Positions 8,169-17,833 of a DNA stretch of 64,000 nucleotides are shown one piece after another. Origin of the DNA: SB11 sp964584305 (lineage in GTDB: Bacteria > Bacteroidota > Bacteroidia > UBA8524). Position 1 is the stretch's first letter. The number at the start of each line of letters is the position of its first letter. The notes beneath the pieces are model-generated. The model was given only the letters and a program-made list of their open reading frames with translations. It made no database searches and was not told where the DNA came from. The translations under genes were made by a program, and so were the position numbers. The stretch is from assembly GCA_964584305.1 (NCBI GenBank), contig CAZOZL010000005.1, positions 62,001 through 126,000 on the forward strand, read 5' to 3'.

Positions 8169-9977
8169 ATGAATATACGCAATATCGCAATAATTGCCCA
8201 CGTTGACCATGGCAAAACCACTTTGGTAGATAAAATTCTTTACCAAGCCAACCTTTTTAGAGAACATCAGGAGAGGGGTGAATTGATTTTAGATAGTAAT
8301 GATTTGGAGCGAGAGCGAGGCATTACCATTTTCTCGAAAAATGTGTCTATAAGGTATAAAGAGGTAAAAATAAATATTATTGATACCCCTGGTCACTCTG
8401 ATTTTGGAGGTGAGGTAGAGCGGGTATTAAAAATGGCTGATGGAGTATTACTTTTGGTAGATGCGTTTGAAGGGCCAATGCCGCAAACTCGTTTTGTGCT
8501 TCAAAAAGCATTAGAATTGGGCTTGCGCCCAATGGTGGTAATTAATAAAGTAGATAAACCCAACTGTCGCCCTGATGAGGTGCATGATGCTGTTTTTGAC
8601 TTGTTTTACCAATTGGATGCGAGTGAAGAGCAGTTAGATTTCCCTACCATGTATGGAAGTTCTAAACACGGTTGGTTTAGTGATGACTGGAAAAATGAAA
8701 CAGAAAATATTTCACCACTATTAGATGCTATATTAAAACACGTGCCTGCACCACAAATACCAGAAGGTGCATTGCAAATGCAAATTACCTCGTTAGATTT
8801 TTCTAACTTTTTGGGCAGAATAGCCATAGGCAAAGTAACCCGTGGGGAAATAAAAGAAGGTGAACCCATTAAACTAATGAAGGCAGGCGGGAAAATTGCA
8901 CAAGCCCGTATAAAAGAATTGCAAACTTTTGAAGGTTTGGGAAGAAAGAAAACAGACCTTGTGCGTGGGGGAGATATTTGTGCCGTTGTAGGTTTAGAAG
9001 ATTTTAGTATTGGCGATACAATTACCGATTTTGAAAACCCTGAAGCATTGCCACGTATAAAGGTAGATGAACCTACTATGAGTATGGTGTTTATGATAAA
9101 CAATTCACCCTTTTTTGGGCAAGATGGTAAGTTTGTTACCTCACGCCACCTGCGTACTCGCTTGATGAAAGAAACGGAGAAAAATCTTGCTATGAGGGTA
9201 GAAGAAACCGATAGTAGCGATAAGTTTTTGGTATATGGCAGGGGAATATTACATTTATCAATACTAATAGAAACCATGCGCCGTGAAGGTTTTGAGTTTA
9301 TGGTAGGGCAACCACAAGTATTAATAAAAGAAATTGACGGTAAAAAACACGAACCCTACGAGATATTAGTAGTTGATGTGCCACAAGAATCAGCAGGGAA
9401 AGTGATAGACCTTGTTACTGCAAAAAAAGGCGAAATGCTGGTAATGGAAACCAAAGGCGAGCAACAACATTTAGAGTTTAAAATACCCTCACGGGGATTG
9501 ATAGGCTTGCGTAGCAATATGCTCACTGCAACAGCAGGCGAGGCTATAATGGCACACAGGTTTAGCGAGTACTTGCCTTGGAAGGGGCAACTATCTGGCA
9601 GAGCCAATGGTGTATTAGTATCCATAGAAAAAGGAATGACCACCGCCTACTCAATAGATAAATTACAAGACAGAGGCATATACTTTGTTGACCCAGGGGA
9701 AATTATTTACAGTGGGCAAATTGTGGGCGAGCAAAACCGACCGGGTGATTTGGGAGTGAATATTGTAAAACCAAAACAACTTACTAATATGCGAGCTTCG
9801 GGTAAAGATGATGGAAGTAAAATTGCGCCTAAAATTGAGTTTTCATTAGAAGAAGCAATGGAGTATGTGCAAGAGGATGAGTGTGTAGAAGTTACCCCGA
9901 AAATTATACGTATGCGTAAGCTGCTATTAAACGAAACAGAGCGTAAGCGTAGAGAAAAAGCAACCGCATCAGCGTAG
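8169..9977 (+). CDS. typA: Ribosome-associated GTPase TypA/BipA
   Basis: 602 residues, as expected for this translational GTPase of the EF-G family, which acts in 50S assembly and stress adaptation. GTPase motifs are G1 HVDHGKT (11-17), the switch I ERERGITI (48-55), G3 DTPGH (72-76) and G4 NKVD (126-129). The C-terminal domain includes the family stretches RGLIGLRSNMLTAT and KGMTTAYSIDKLQDRG. It lacks EF-G domain IV. Upstream at about 8127-8137 is TAATTTTG, a possible -7 box. folD follows after 78 bp. Confidence 0.97.
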   Translation: MNIRNIAIIAHVDHGKTTLVDKILYQANLFREHQERGELILDSNDLERERGITIFSKNVSIRYKEVKINIIDTPGHSDFGGEVERVLKMADGVLLLVDAFEGPMPQTRFVLQKALELGLRPMVVINKVDKPNCRPDEVHDAVFDLFYQLDASEEQLDFPTMYGSSKHGWFSDDWKNETENISPLLDAILKHVPAPQIPEGALQMQITSLDFSNFLGRIAIGKVTRGEIKEGEPIKLMKAGGKIAQARIKELQTFEGLGRKKTDLVRGGDICAVVGLEDFSIGDTITDFENPEALPRIKVDEPTMSMVFMINNSPFFGQDGKFVTSRHLRTRLMKETEKNLAMRVEETDSSDKFLVYGRGILHLSILIETMRREGFEFMVGQPQVLIKEIDGKKHEPYEILVVDVPQESAGKVIDLVTAKKGEMLVMETKGEQQHLEFKIPSRGLIGLRSNMLTATAGEAIMAHRFSEYLPWKGQLSGRANGVLVSIEKGMTTAYSIDKLQDRGIYFVDPGEIIYSGQIVGEQNRPGDLGVNIVKPKQLTNMRASGKDDGSKIAPKIEFSLEEAMEYVQEDECVEVTPKIIRMRKLLLNETERKRREKATASA

Positions 9978-10055
9978 TTTTGGGTACTTGCTATTAGGCT
10001 ATAAAACTGCTGCCTAATGCCTTTGTAACCCAAAAACCAATACCGAAAAACCATT

Positions 10056-10934
10056 ATGGAACTATTAGACGGAAAAAAAGTAGCTGCAAAAATAAAAGAA
10101 AACTTAAAAATTGAGGTGGATGCTATATTGGCAAAAGGGCAACGCCCTCCCCATTTAGTAGCTATTTTAGTAGGAAACGATGGTGCCAGCGAAACCTATG
10201 TAGCCAGCAAAGCCAAAGATTGCCAGCAATTGGGTATGGACTCTACCATTATACGCTTTGATGCTGATATTACCGAAGATGTATTACTACAAGAAATAGA
10301 GCGAATTAATAACGCCCCCCAATACGACGGGCTAATAGTGCAAATGCCTTTGCCCAAACATATAAATACCCTAAAAATTACTGAAACCATTAGCCACAAA
10401 AAAGATGTAGATGGTTTCCATCCATACAATGTAGGGCTAATGTTTAAAGGGCTTCCTGCATTTTATCCTGCAACGCCTTATGGTATTTTGCTAATGCTTG
10501 AGGCGTACAACATTGCTACCGAAGGAAAACACTGTGTGGTAATAGGGCGTAGTGATATAGTGGGCAAACCTATGAGTGCATTAATGGCACGGGCAGCCTA
10601 CCCTGGCAACTGCACAGTTACCATTTGCCATAGCCGTACACAAAACCTTGAGCAATACACACAAAAAGCCGATATACTTATAGTAGCCCTTGGCAAGCCT
10701 GAGTTTGTAAAAGCAAATATGGTAAAAAAAGGTGTAGTAGTAGTAGATGTAGGAATAACCCGAGTAAATGCCCCTGAAACTAAAAAAGGCTACAAACTGA
10801 AAGGCGATGTAGCCTTTGATGAGGTAGCACAAAAAGCAGCTTATATAACCCCCGTACCAGGTGGGGTAGGGCTAATGACCCGCATAGGTTTATTAAAAAA
10901 TACCGTACAAGCCTTTAAAAATCTAAACGCTTAA
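10056..10934 (+). CDS. folD: Bifunctional methylene-THF dehydrogenase / methenyl-THF cyclohydrolase
   Basis: 292 residues. FolD interconverts 5,10-methylene-, methenyl- and 10-formyl-tetrahydrofolate in the cytosol using NADP. The active-site pair Y48 and K52 lies in TYVASKAK. Other family signatures are VQMPLPKHI, the DVDGFHP loop, the GRSDIVGKP dinucleotide-binding loop and PVPGGVGLMTR near the C-terminus. The queE gene begins 5 bp after the stop, so the two genes almost certainly share a transcript. Confidence 0.97.
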   Translation: MELLDGKKVAAKIKENLKIEVDAILAKGQRPPHLVAILVGNDGASETYVASKAKDCQQLGMDSTIIRFDADITEDVLLQEIERINNAPQYDGLIVQMPLPKHINTLKITETISHKKDVDGFHPYNVGLMFKGLPAFYPATPYGILLMLEAYNIATEGKHCVVIGRSDIVGKPMSALMARAAYPGNCTVTICHSRTQNLEQYTQKADILIVALGKPEFVKANMVKKGVVVVDVGITRVNAPETKKGYKLKGDVAFDEVAQKAAYITPVPGGVGLMTRIGLLKNTVQAFKNLNA

Positions 10935-10938
10935 TGCA

Positions 10939-11559
10939 ATGGAAAGCACAGCAAGCATAGTAAATGCGTTGCCTGTTATGGAGCATTTTTATACCCTACA
11001 AGGCGAAGGTGCTTATAGCGGCGTACCCGCCTATTTTATTCGCTTAGGGGGTTGTGATGTGGGCTGTGTTTGGTGTGATGTAAAAGATAGCTGGGATGCA
11101 GATAAACACCCCAAACATAGTATTGATGAAATAGCCAGTTGGGTTACTGATACGGCAGCCAAAATAGTGGTAGTAACGGGTGGCGAACCGCTAATGCATA
11201 ACCTATCAGCACTCACAAATTTTTTGAAAAACAAAGGACTAAGAACCCATATAGAAACATCAGGCGCACACCCCTTTACGGGCAATTGGGATTGGGTTAC
11301 TTTTTCGCCCAAAAAGTTTAAAGCTCCATTAGCCCAAATTTATAGTAAAGCCCACGAGCTTAAAATTGTAGTAGTAAACAAACACGATTTTAAATGGGCA
11401 GAAGATTTTGAAAAACAAGTAAACCCCAATTGTGCCTTATACCTCCAGCCAGAGTGGGATAAAAGAGAGGCAATGCTACCCCAAATTATTGATTATGTTA
11501 AGGCGCACCCCCAGTGGCGTATCTCGTTACAAACGCATAAATTTATGAATATACCTTAA
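10939..11559 (+). CDS. queE: 7-carboxy-7-deazaguanine synthase (radical SAM)
   Basis: 206 residues. QueE converts 6-carboxytetrahydropterin to 7-carboxy-7-deazaguanine on the path to queuosine. The cluster cysteines are C39, C43 and C46 in GGCDVGCVWCD, the standard CxxxCxxC, and GGEPL near residue 82 is the SAM-binding motif. The length fits the shorter Bacteroidota enzymes. The other queuosine genes (queC, queD) are not in the window. Cotranscription with folD is likely from the 4-bp gap. Confidence 0.95.
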   Translation: MESTASIVNALPVMEHFYTLQGEGAYSGVPAYFIRLGGCDVGCVWCDVKDSWDADKHPKHSIDEIASWVTDTAAKIVVVTGGEPLMHNLSALTNFLKNKGLRTHIETSGAHPFTGNWDWVTFSPKKFKAPLAQIYSKAHELKIVVVNKHDFKWAEDFEKQVNPNCALYLQPEWDKREAMLPQIIDYVKAHPQWRISLQTHKFMNIP

Positions 11560-11749
11560 CTGGTGTTTTAAAATTTTGTAGTATATGGGTGAAATGTAAC
11601 AAGTTAAAATACAGTGGAGTTGAAGGGGAGGGGCAATTCCAAAAAACACCTTTTAGTAATTTTTTGAAACAAATAATTTATTGCGCCATTTTAAATGATA
11701 GGACAAACAATAGCTTTGTATAAAGTATTCGCATTGTTCATATTTTTCG

Positions 11750-12475
11750 CTATTCTACTAATGGGGTAATTATTTTAATTAAACTATCCTGTGTTTCTAA
11801 TACTTTAGTATATGAAAATAGAATATTTTGTTTTAAAATAATGTCAAACTCTAATAGGTGTTTAAACTCATCAGTTACGAGTGCATTAATAAACTTTTCT
11901 CTCTTTTCCTTTGACTTAGTATCTTCCAAAGACCCTATATGCGGGAAATTTTCAGTAGCATACATATTTACCTTATTTATTAAAAAATTTTTGTGTGCTA
12001 TATTTAATTCTATTAATTGGTTATAATCCCCTTCATACAGTTCCATAATTTGCATTAGCAACTGCTTATTTCTTATTTTACTAGCATTACCTTGAGTACT
12101 GAGCTCGAAATACCCTGCTTTTGAAGCCTGAAAAGGGACATAAACTACAACGGAACGGGCTTGCTTATATTTATCAATAAAATTATTGCCAATACTATCC
12201 TTGGTTAATTTTATTAGCTTAACACTTCTTTCTGTTAAACGTTGTATTTGCGTACTATCAAGTCTAATTTTAGCTGAATCTGCCTTTAAATCTTCTAATA
12301 CTTGGGCAAGAATTTCTTTTTCTTCTACTTTTTCTCCTTGCTCTATACGCCACTCGTTCAGCAGAAATGAAAAAGAAACAGCTATAACAACAATTAACAC
12401 CTCGAAAAAGAAAGATTTAACCCCTTTGGCAAATCGCAGAAAGCGTTTGCCCTTTGTTTTAGTTTTTATACTCAC
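11750..12475 (-). CDS. Single-pass membrane protein resembling DUF6090
   Basis: 241 residues. A basic N-terminus (KTKTKGKRFLRFAKG) precedes one membrane segment at about 23-41 that ends in LLNEWRIEQ. It is followed by a long helical region (EEKEILAQVLEDLKADS), the general plan of DUF6090-type proteins of Bacteroidota. The helical domain would be periplasmic. Function is unknown. A TATATTTG box lies about 23-30 bp before the start (minus strand) without a clear -33 element. Confidence 0.72.
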   Translation of the reverse strand: MSIKTKTKGKRFLRFAKGVKSFFFEVLIVVIAVSFSFLLNEWRIEQGEKVEEKEILAQVLEDLKADSAKIRLDSTQIQRLTERSVKLIKLTKDSIGNNFIDKYKQARSVVVYVPFQASKAGYFELSTQGNASKIRNKQLLMQIMELYEGDYNQLIELNIAHKNFLINKVNMYATENFPHIGSLEDTKSKEKREKFINALVTDEFKHLLEFDIILKQNILFSYTKVLETQDSLIKIITPLVE

Positions 12476-12644
12476 AGTTAAGTCAAATATATAACTAAGT
12501 TATGATATTGCTATACTAACCCGTGGTGCATTATTCTGTAATTTTGAATATAGTAATTAAAATTATACCAATAACTGAATATCAGTGTTATTAATTAGCT
12601 TCTAACATTTATGCGCTCTTTATTTTTATTAAATATATCATAAA

Positions 12645-12748
12645 AGGGCTGTGCGGCTGTTTCCCCCCTTGTAGTAGCCTGTAAGAAGGCAAGGGGAGAG
12701 AAGGGGGTAAAAACATCCCCGCCTAAACGGTACGGTATCATTTATTTC
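12645..12748. repeat. Intergenic repeat with 'gcggctgtttcccc' head
   Basis: The block starts at TGCGGCTGTTTCCCCCC, continues through TGTAGTAGCCTGTAAGAAGGCAAGG in two pieces, and ends with a CCTAAACGGTACGGTATC segment (12722-12743). Related blocks are at 31305-31402 and 40231-40290; in the 31.3-kb copy the last segment is inverted. No coding potential is apparent. Confidence 0.5.
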
Positions 12749-12750
12749 TT

Positions 12751-12857
12751 CTAACCCCTACCAGTGTATTGCAGCTTTTACCTGTACTACAATTTAGCTT
12801 CCCCCTAAGGGGAAGTGTGCTTATAGGGTAGTGCTAATAGTTAATTTGGAAGGGGGG
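12751..12857 (+). repeat. CCCCTTAAGGGG-core intergenic repeat, copy 1
   Basis: A copy of the commonest repeat of the window: CCCCTACCAGTGTATTGCAG, TTTTACCTGTACTACAATTT, a central palindrome (CTTCCCCCTAAGGGGAAG, here slightly altered), then GTGCTAATAGTTAATTTGGA. It lies in a 710-bp gene-free stretch (12476-13185) that also contains a mirror-like ATTCTTGCCTTCGCAAGAAT hairpin at about 12870-12890 and a second ATTCCTTT...AAAGGAAT hairpin near 12938. Confidence 0.75.
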
Positions 12858-13185
12858 GTTAAAGATATATTCTTGCCTTCGCAAGAATGACGGGAATACG
12901 TTAACGAATAATTCAATAGTTGTGCAGCAGGCTGTCATTCCTTTGAAAAAGGAATCTGTGGGCGGGGAAACAAATATTGCCTTGTTCTACTTAAAAGAAA
13001 ACCTTATCATAAAAATTGGGTGAGGTGATAAGGAAATAGGCATATCAAAAATATTAAAACACAAATTACCGAGTAAGGTAACTACGGAAAAAACTAAAAA
13101 AAAGTGCATTTGCCACCTTTTTCTGGTTTTTATAGTTCAGTTATTTTAATAATGGTGTCATAAATTGAAGTACAAGTTAAGTGTA

Positions 13186-13992
13186 CTAATCTCTTCGCAC
13201 GCATCTGCAATCTACATTTGCAATCTTAATATTTGTAGGCGGAGGACCTGAAACAAAAGTTACCCAAAAAGCAGTTTTTGCAGTCCCTTCTGTACTTGTC
13301 CAATATGCACTTGAAGGCAATATGCTTATGCTAGGGATATTTTGTTTAATGGCTTCCATCTCATTTTTTGAGGGCAAGTACCAGTCGCTAAAACCTTCTG
13401 ACACTAAATTATTACAAATTTTAGCGGCGTAGTTTCCGCTTAAAAGACTAATTTTATTCGTATTTGCTCTACCATCACTTTGGTGGGTTGCGCCTGTTGT
13501 TTCATTGTTTTTACCCCACGCCATATTTGCTGAGTTGCTAGGGTGTATATATAAGGTATAGCCATTTACCTGCACACTTTCTAGGCTTAAGGTATTAAAT
13601 TCAAGTTCGTTACCATAAGCTACTCCAACATCATTTTTAGCGTAGGCACGTACATAATATTTTTTACTTTTATCCAACCCTTGTATCGTAACCTCAAAAC
13701 TCCCTATTCCAGCACCTGATTTTTTGATAGAATTATTAATATTAGGAGAGGGTAAGGTACTCCAGCAAACTCCTCGTTCAGTAATGGCTGTGCCTCCATT
13801 ACTAGAGATAGTTACAGCAACTTTGGCAGATTTATCTGTTATTTCAGTAATAGGTAATGTGCTTAATGTAGGTAATTGATTTGATAATGGTGGTTGAGTC
13901 GTATTACCTTCTTTTTTTTGACATGATGAAACCAGTAGTAAACTTAGTAAAATAATGGGCAATGTAAATTTAGAAAGAGCAGATATTTTCAT
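13186..13992 (-). CDS. Lipoprotein with fibronectin-III-like and DUF1566-like domains
   Basis: 268 residues. A lipoprotein signal ends at C24 (LLVSSC). Residues about 45-135 form a fibronectin-type-III-like domain with GTAITERGVCWST and YYVRAYAKNDVG, a pattern common in Bacteroidota surface lipoproteins. Residues about 140-268 contain SDWYLPSKNEMEAI, YWTSTE and a terminal CRCVRRD, as in DUF1566/Lcl C-terminal domains. It is probably exposed on the outer membrane. The binding target is unknown. A TATATTTG box lies upstream on the minus strand. Confidence 0.8.
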   Translation of the reverse strand: MKISALSKFTLPIILLSLLLVSSCQKKEGNTTQPPLSNQLPTLSTLPITEITDKSAKVAVTISSNGGTAITERGVCWSTLPSPNINNSIKKSGAGIGSFEVTIQGLDKSKKYYVRAYAKNDVGVAYGNELEFNTLSLESVQVNGYTLYIHPSNSANMAWGKNNETTGATHQSDGRANTNKISLLSGNYAAKICNNLVSEGFSDWYLPSKNEMEAIKQNIPSISILPSSAYWTSTEGTAKTAFWVTFVSGPPPTNIKIANVDCRCVRRD

Positions 13993-14108
13993 TTATAGTT
14001 TGATTTTTACAATTCAAATATATGGTTTAATTTTTTATCATTAAATGTATGAAAATTAAAAAAAAGGACGTAAAGTCCCTTTGTTTAATCGTATTTTATT
14101 AGCCCTTT

Positions 14109-14405
14109 TTAATACAGCATATAATATATTGCAAATAAGAGAAATAAATTAATAATTGTAACTCCTACAAAACCTAATTGGTTGTGTTTTAGCTTATAAA
14201 ATGTTGCCGCAGTAATGGGCAGCAAAGTCATAATAAATAATGCGGCTATAATCTCGTAGATTCTTTGTAGTGAGGGGTCATAGATGCCTCTAACATTGCC
14301 ATAATACGTTTCGCTTTGGTTTAAGTAATACATCATAAATAATAATAATGTAAAACAGAAAATTATATTAATAAATTTCATTAAAGCATGAATTTCTCTT
14401 GCCAT
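14109..14405 (-). CDS. Small three-helix membrane protein
   Basis: 98 residues with three hydrophobic segments (about 10-28, 49-68 and 76-97), joined by short polar loops. No family is recognised. The gene stands alone with 273 bp before the alanine dehydrogenase gene upstream on the same strand. The coding call rests on the clean membrane-protein pattern and a normal start. Confidence 0.65.
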   Translation of the reverse strand: MAREIHALMKFINIIFCFTLLLFMMYYLNQSETYYGNVRGIYDPSLQRIYEIIAALFIMTLLPITAATFYKLKHNQLGFVGVTIINLFLLFAIYYMLY

Positions 14406-14590
14406 GTGTAATACTCCTTTTTATAGCTTATAAGTTTATACAGCTTATTGCTTGTATAAAACTTGGTTTAACATTGCCTTAGCACTAAGGCATTAATTAA
14501 TCTTCTCTACAAAGGTATTACAACCTTTGTAGTTATAAAACGTATTTATATTAGCAGAAGTAATTAACATATAAATAGCCTTTTTTCATA

Positions 14591-14626
14591 AAAAAAAGCC
14601 CTCTTGTTATGCACAAGGGGCTTTTT
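14591..14626 (-). terminator. Intrinsic terminator of the alanine dehydrogenase gene
   Basis: AGCCC-T-CTTGT pairs with ACAAG-GGGCT (one bulged T) around a short TATGC loop. On the minus strand it is followed by seven T, 54 bp past the alanine dehydrogenase stop. The plus-strand side also carries five T, so it could work both ways. Confidence 0.8.
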
Positions 14627-14679
14627 GTTATGTGAGCAACCTATGTTTTTCACATCAAGTGGTCAGTTTTGGCTATATC

Positions 14680-15795
14680 CTAAGCTAAAACATCATCCAC
14701 ATTATATAATTCTAAATTAAACGCTTCTGAAACGGCTTTGTACACTACTTTACCGCCCACAATATTTAGTCCTAATTTTAATTCTTTATCTTCTTTACAT
14801 GCTTTTACCCAGCCTTTATCTGCTATTTGCAATCCATACTCTAATGTAGCATTGGTTAAAGCAATGGTTGATGTATAGGGAACTGCCCCAGGCATATTGG
14901 CTACACAGTAGTGTATTATCCCATCAATTTCATAAGTAGGGTTTTCGTGTGTGGTAGGCTTGCAGGTTTCTATACATCCTCCTTGGTCAACGGCTACATC
15001 TACTAATACTGTTCCTTGTTTCATTAGTTTCAGCATATCGCGCGTTATTAAGTGGGGTGCTTTTGCACCAGGTATTAGCACAGCCCCAATAATTAGGTCT
15101 GCCTTTTTTATTGCATCAACAATATTGTAATGATTAGACATAACTGTGTCCACATTTTCTGGCATTATATCATCCAACTGGCGCAAGCGGGGTAACGATA
15201 TATCCATAATAGTAACATGGGCACCCATGCCCGCTGCCATTTTGGTTGCTTGTGTACCCACAATACCACCACCCAATACCAGCACCTCAGCAGGTTTTAC
15301 CCCCGGCACGCCGCCTAATAATATACCCCGCCCACCCATAGGTTTCTCAAGGTATTTTGCTCCTTCTTGGGTTGCCATTCTGCCTGCAACCTCACTCATA
15401 GGAACTAATAGCGGTAAACTTCTATCTGGTTTTTCTACCGTTTCATAGGCTATGCAAACTGCTTTTCTTCTTATCATAGCTTTTGTTAACTCCTTGCCTG
15501 ATGCAAAGTGAAAATAGGTAAACAATAGCTGGTTTTCTTTTATCAAATCATACTCGGGTGCAATGGGTTCTTTCACCTTAATAATCATTTCGGCAATGGC
15601 ATACACATCTTCTATTGCTGGAAGTATTTTTGCCCCAGCATCAATATACATCTCATCTAAAAAACCACTGCCTATGCCAGCAGTAGATTGAACGTACACT
15701 GTATGCCCGTGTTGCACATACTCGGAAACGCCAGCAGGTGTAACTGCTACACGGTTCTCATTATTTTTAATTTCTTTCGGTATTCCAATAATCAT
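14680..15795 (-). CDS. ald: Alanine dehydrogenase
   Basis: 371 residues, the usual length. It catalyses NAD-dependent oxidative deamination of alanine to pyruvate. Pyruvate-binding R15 (ENRVAVTP), catalytic K75 (IKVKEP) and H96 (YFHFAS) are in place. The Rossmann loop is GGGIVGTQA (175-183), and VDQGGC and NMPGAVPYTST follow, both typical of alanine dehydrogenase rather than transhydrogenase. The gene is monocistronic with a clear terminator; a TATTTTTG box precedes it by about 20 bp. Confidence 0.95.
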   Translation of the reverse strand: MIIGIPKEIKNNENRVAVTPAGVSEYVQHGHTVYVQSTAGIGSGFLDEMYIDAGAKILPAIEDVYAIAEMIIKVKEPIAPEYDLIKENQLLFTYFHFASGKELTKAMIRRKAVCIAYETVEKPDRSLPLLVPMSEVAGRMATQEGAKYLEKPMGGRGILLGGVPGVKPAEVLVLGGGIVGTQATKMAAGMGAHVTIMDISLPRLRQLDDIMPENVDTVMSNHYNIVDAIKKADLIIGAVLIPGAKAPHLITRDMLKLMKQGTVLVDVAVDQGGCIETCKPTTHENPTYEIDGIIHYCVANMPGAVPYTSTIALTNATLEYGLQIADKGWVKACKEDKELKLGLNIVGGKVVYKAVSEAFNLELYNVDDVLA

Positions 15796-15869
15796 GATAT
15801 ACTATTTTTGGGTGAGCAAAAATAGTTTTTTATTTTACTTGAAAATGGCTTTTCTCAAAGAGTTTGCTA

Positions 15870-16631
15870 TCAAGGTGATGTATGGTAAGCAATATTGCTA
15901 AAACCAAGTTGATTAATGCATTGTAAAACCTCTGCATCTGTCATATAGTTTTTGCGTGCATTGCGGCGGTATGCTCTTGATGTTCCCAATGATTTATCTT
16001 TTAAAATTCGTTTCTTCGCTTCGTACAATGCAAAGCCTAAGCCTCTACGTATAGTTTCCATATCCGCTTCATGCTCAATATAGCGTTTATACTTTCGTGA
16101 GAAAACATATTTAGCACCCATGCCTATTAGTTGCATACTATTTTTAAACTGGTAGCTTAGTAGATGTGCTAATTCATGCCCAAAAAAACCAACTCGGCTA
16201 TTAAAGCCTAATTTGGCTAAGTTTATCCCTTTAGTTTTTCCTTTACGGTTGTTTATATACACCTTGTAGGTTCTTTTATTAGCGGGTTTTAATATGCTGC
16301 TATTAGCAGGGCGAGCCTCCATAGTGGTAAATAAAATGCGTGCTTCTATTGTGATTTTAGAGTGATATAATTCGGGGTAATAAGATAAGGCTACATAAAA
16401 AGGTAATTTGAGGCTATCGGGTATGCGCTTATTTTTGCCAAACCTTTCTTCGTACACCCTCAGGCTATCCACAAAATATTCCTCAACAAAAAAATACTTT
16501 TGGTTAGTATCCAACGCTATTAAGTTATCTGTATTATAAACTATATCCGTAGTATTGTAGAGTTGTTGCTGGGCAATACTTTGTATTGATATAAAAAGAA
16601 AAATAAGTGCTACAAAACTTCTAAAATACAT
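15870..16631 (-). CDS. Secreted HExxH metalloprotease-like protein
   Basis: 253 residues with a signal peptide (cleavage near IAQ, residue 21). HELAH at 152-156 is an HExxH zinc motif, and EHEAD at 186-190 supplies a plausible third ligand in the E-x3-D arrangement seen in several gluzincin/M48-like proteases. No membrane segments follow. A periplasmic or secreted peptidase is likely from these motifs, but I cannot name the family. It is 29 bp downstream of the histidine phosphatase gene on the same strand. Confidence 0.75.
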   Translation of the reverse strand: MYFRSFVALIFLFISIQSIAQQQLYNTTDIVYNTDNLIALDTNQKYFFVEEYFVDSLRVYEERFGKNKRIPDSLKLPFYVALSYYPELYHSKITIEARILFTTMEARPANSSILKPANKRTYKVYINNRKGKTKGINLAKLGFNSRVGFFGHELAHLLSYQFKNSMQLIGMGAKYVFSRKYKRYIEHEADMETIRRGLGFALYEAKKRILKDKSLGTSRAYRRNARKNYMTDAEVLQCINQLGFSNIAYHTSP

Positions 16632-16660
16632 AGTACTATGAACTATATTAAACTATGACG

Positions 16661-17293
16661 CTAAACTGCGAGCAATTGTAGGTGTTCTCCATCATTTTCT
16701 TTCTCAATTACAAATGTTCCGTTTTGATAACTGATAATATATAAGCCCAAATTACGGTGATTAAATTTATCCATTTGGCTAAGGGATTCATTCAGCATTA
16801 AACATAAAAAACTACGCATAGCCCGTCCGTGCATACATATAAGTATTTGTTTCTCATTGGTTTTAGAAACGATATGCTGCAATACAGGTTTTTGTCGGTT
16901 TTGTAGTTCAATAGGGTTTTCACCATCAGGGATACGGTGCGTTAAATTTCCCTTTCCCCACTCAGCAACCATTTTTAAATACACCGCCTTTTGCTCTGGT
17001 GTACTGTGTTTACCTTCGTATATTCCCCATTTTATCTCGTTTAAACCCTCCAATGCAGTATGGGGTATTTTCTTTTCTTTAATAAACAATTGCACACTTT
17101 GGTAAGTACGTTGCAGTGTAGATGTATATACCCTATCAAAAAGTAAATTACCATAGTGTTGGTAAAATAATTTAGCTTGTTGTTTTCCTTTATCATTCAG
17201 CACACTATCTACTCCGCTACCCTGTACAATACCCAATCGGTTAAACTCAGTTTCACCATGTCGGGTAAGGTAAATTGTTTTTTTATCGCTCAT
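16661..17293 (-). CDS. Histidine phosphatase superfamily protein
   Basis: 210 residues. The phosphohistidine motif is RHGE (11-14) in YLTRHGETEFNR. The second catalytic histidine is H155 in CMHGRAMRS, with E86 and R62 in the expected positions. It could be a cofactor-dependent phosphoglycerate mutase relative or a phosphatase acting on sugar or cofactor phosphates. The short length and absence of the mutase insertion favour a phosphatase. Substrate is not readable. It lies divergently next to the menaquinone-type genes. Confidence 0.9.
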   Translation of the reverse strand: MSDKKTIYLTRHGETEFNRLGIVQGSGVDSVLNDKGKQQAKLFYQHYGNLLFDRVYTSTLQRTYQSVQLFIKEKKIPHTALEGLNEIKWGIYEGKHSTPEQKAVYLKMVAEWGKGNLTHRIPDGENPIELQNRQKPVLQHIVSKTNEKQILICMHGRAMRSFLCLMLNESLSQMDKFNHRNLGLYIISYQNGTFVIEKENDGEHLQLLAV

Positions 17294-17365
17294 TGTTCAT
17301 TTTTGTTGCTAAATTACTAAAGGCGTGAAAATAATACCTTCTTTGTTATCCTCCTTAAAAAAAAC

Positions 17366-17833
17366 ATGAGTACTACTATAATATTAGATACATCTCACTC
17401 GCTTAAACAGCTTAATGCTATTAATAAAAACACAATGGGCGAGCATTTAGGCATAGAGTATATAGAGCTTACCAAAGACTATTTAAAAGCACGAATGCCC
17501 GTTGACCACCGTACTTGCCAACCCCTTAAAATGCTAAATGGTGGTGCATCATTAGCCTTGGCCGAAACTGTGGGCAGTATGGCTGCTAATTTGGTGATAA
17601 ACCGTAATGAGTATGTAGCTTTAGGATTAGATATTAATGCCAATCACCTAAAAGCGGCTACAACAGGGTATGTATATGGCACTGCCCGCCCATATCACGT
17701 GGGCAAAAGCACGCAAGTTTGGGAAATACGTATTGAGGATGAAGAGGGGAACTTGGTAAACATTAGCCGCCTCACCCTTTCTAATGTAAAAATAAATGGT
17801 GATGCCAAGTATGCCCGAAAAATTAATATTTAA
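17366..17833 (+). CDS. Hotdog-fold acyl-CoA thioesterase, likely DHNA-CoA hydrolase (MenI-like)
   Basis: 155 residues. The hotdog helix carries the catalytic acid E67 within LNGGASLALAETVGS, and the last strands (YGTARPYHVGKSTQVWEI) fit the YdiI/MenI type of thioesterase. It directly precedes and overlaps the isochorismate synthase gene, which points to hydrolysis of 1,4-dihydroxy-2-naphthoyl-CoA in menaquinone synthesis. That assignment is inference from context; the fold is clear. Confidence 0.87.
   Translation: MSTTIILDTSHSLKQLNAINKNTMGEHLGIEYIELTKDYLKARMPVDHRTCQPLKMLNGGASLALAETVGSMAANLVINRNEYVALGLDINANHLKAATTGYVYGTARPYHVGKSTQVWEIRIEDEEGNLVNISRLTLSNVKINGDAKYARKINI

Noticed and set aside
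8606..9643. Long antisense frames across typA
   Set aside because: They lie fully inside a certain gene; their length is a by-product of codon bias on the other strand.
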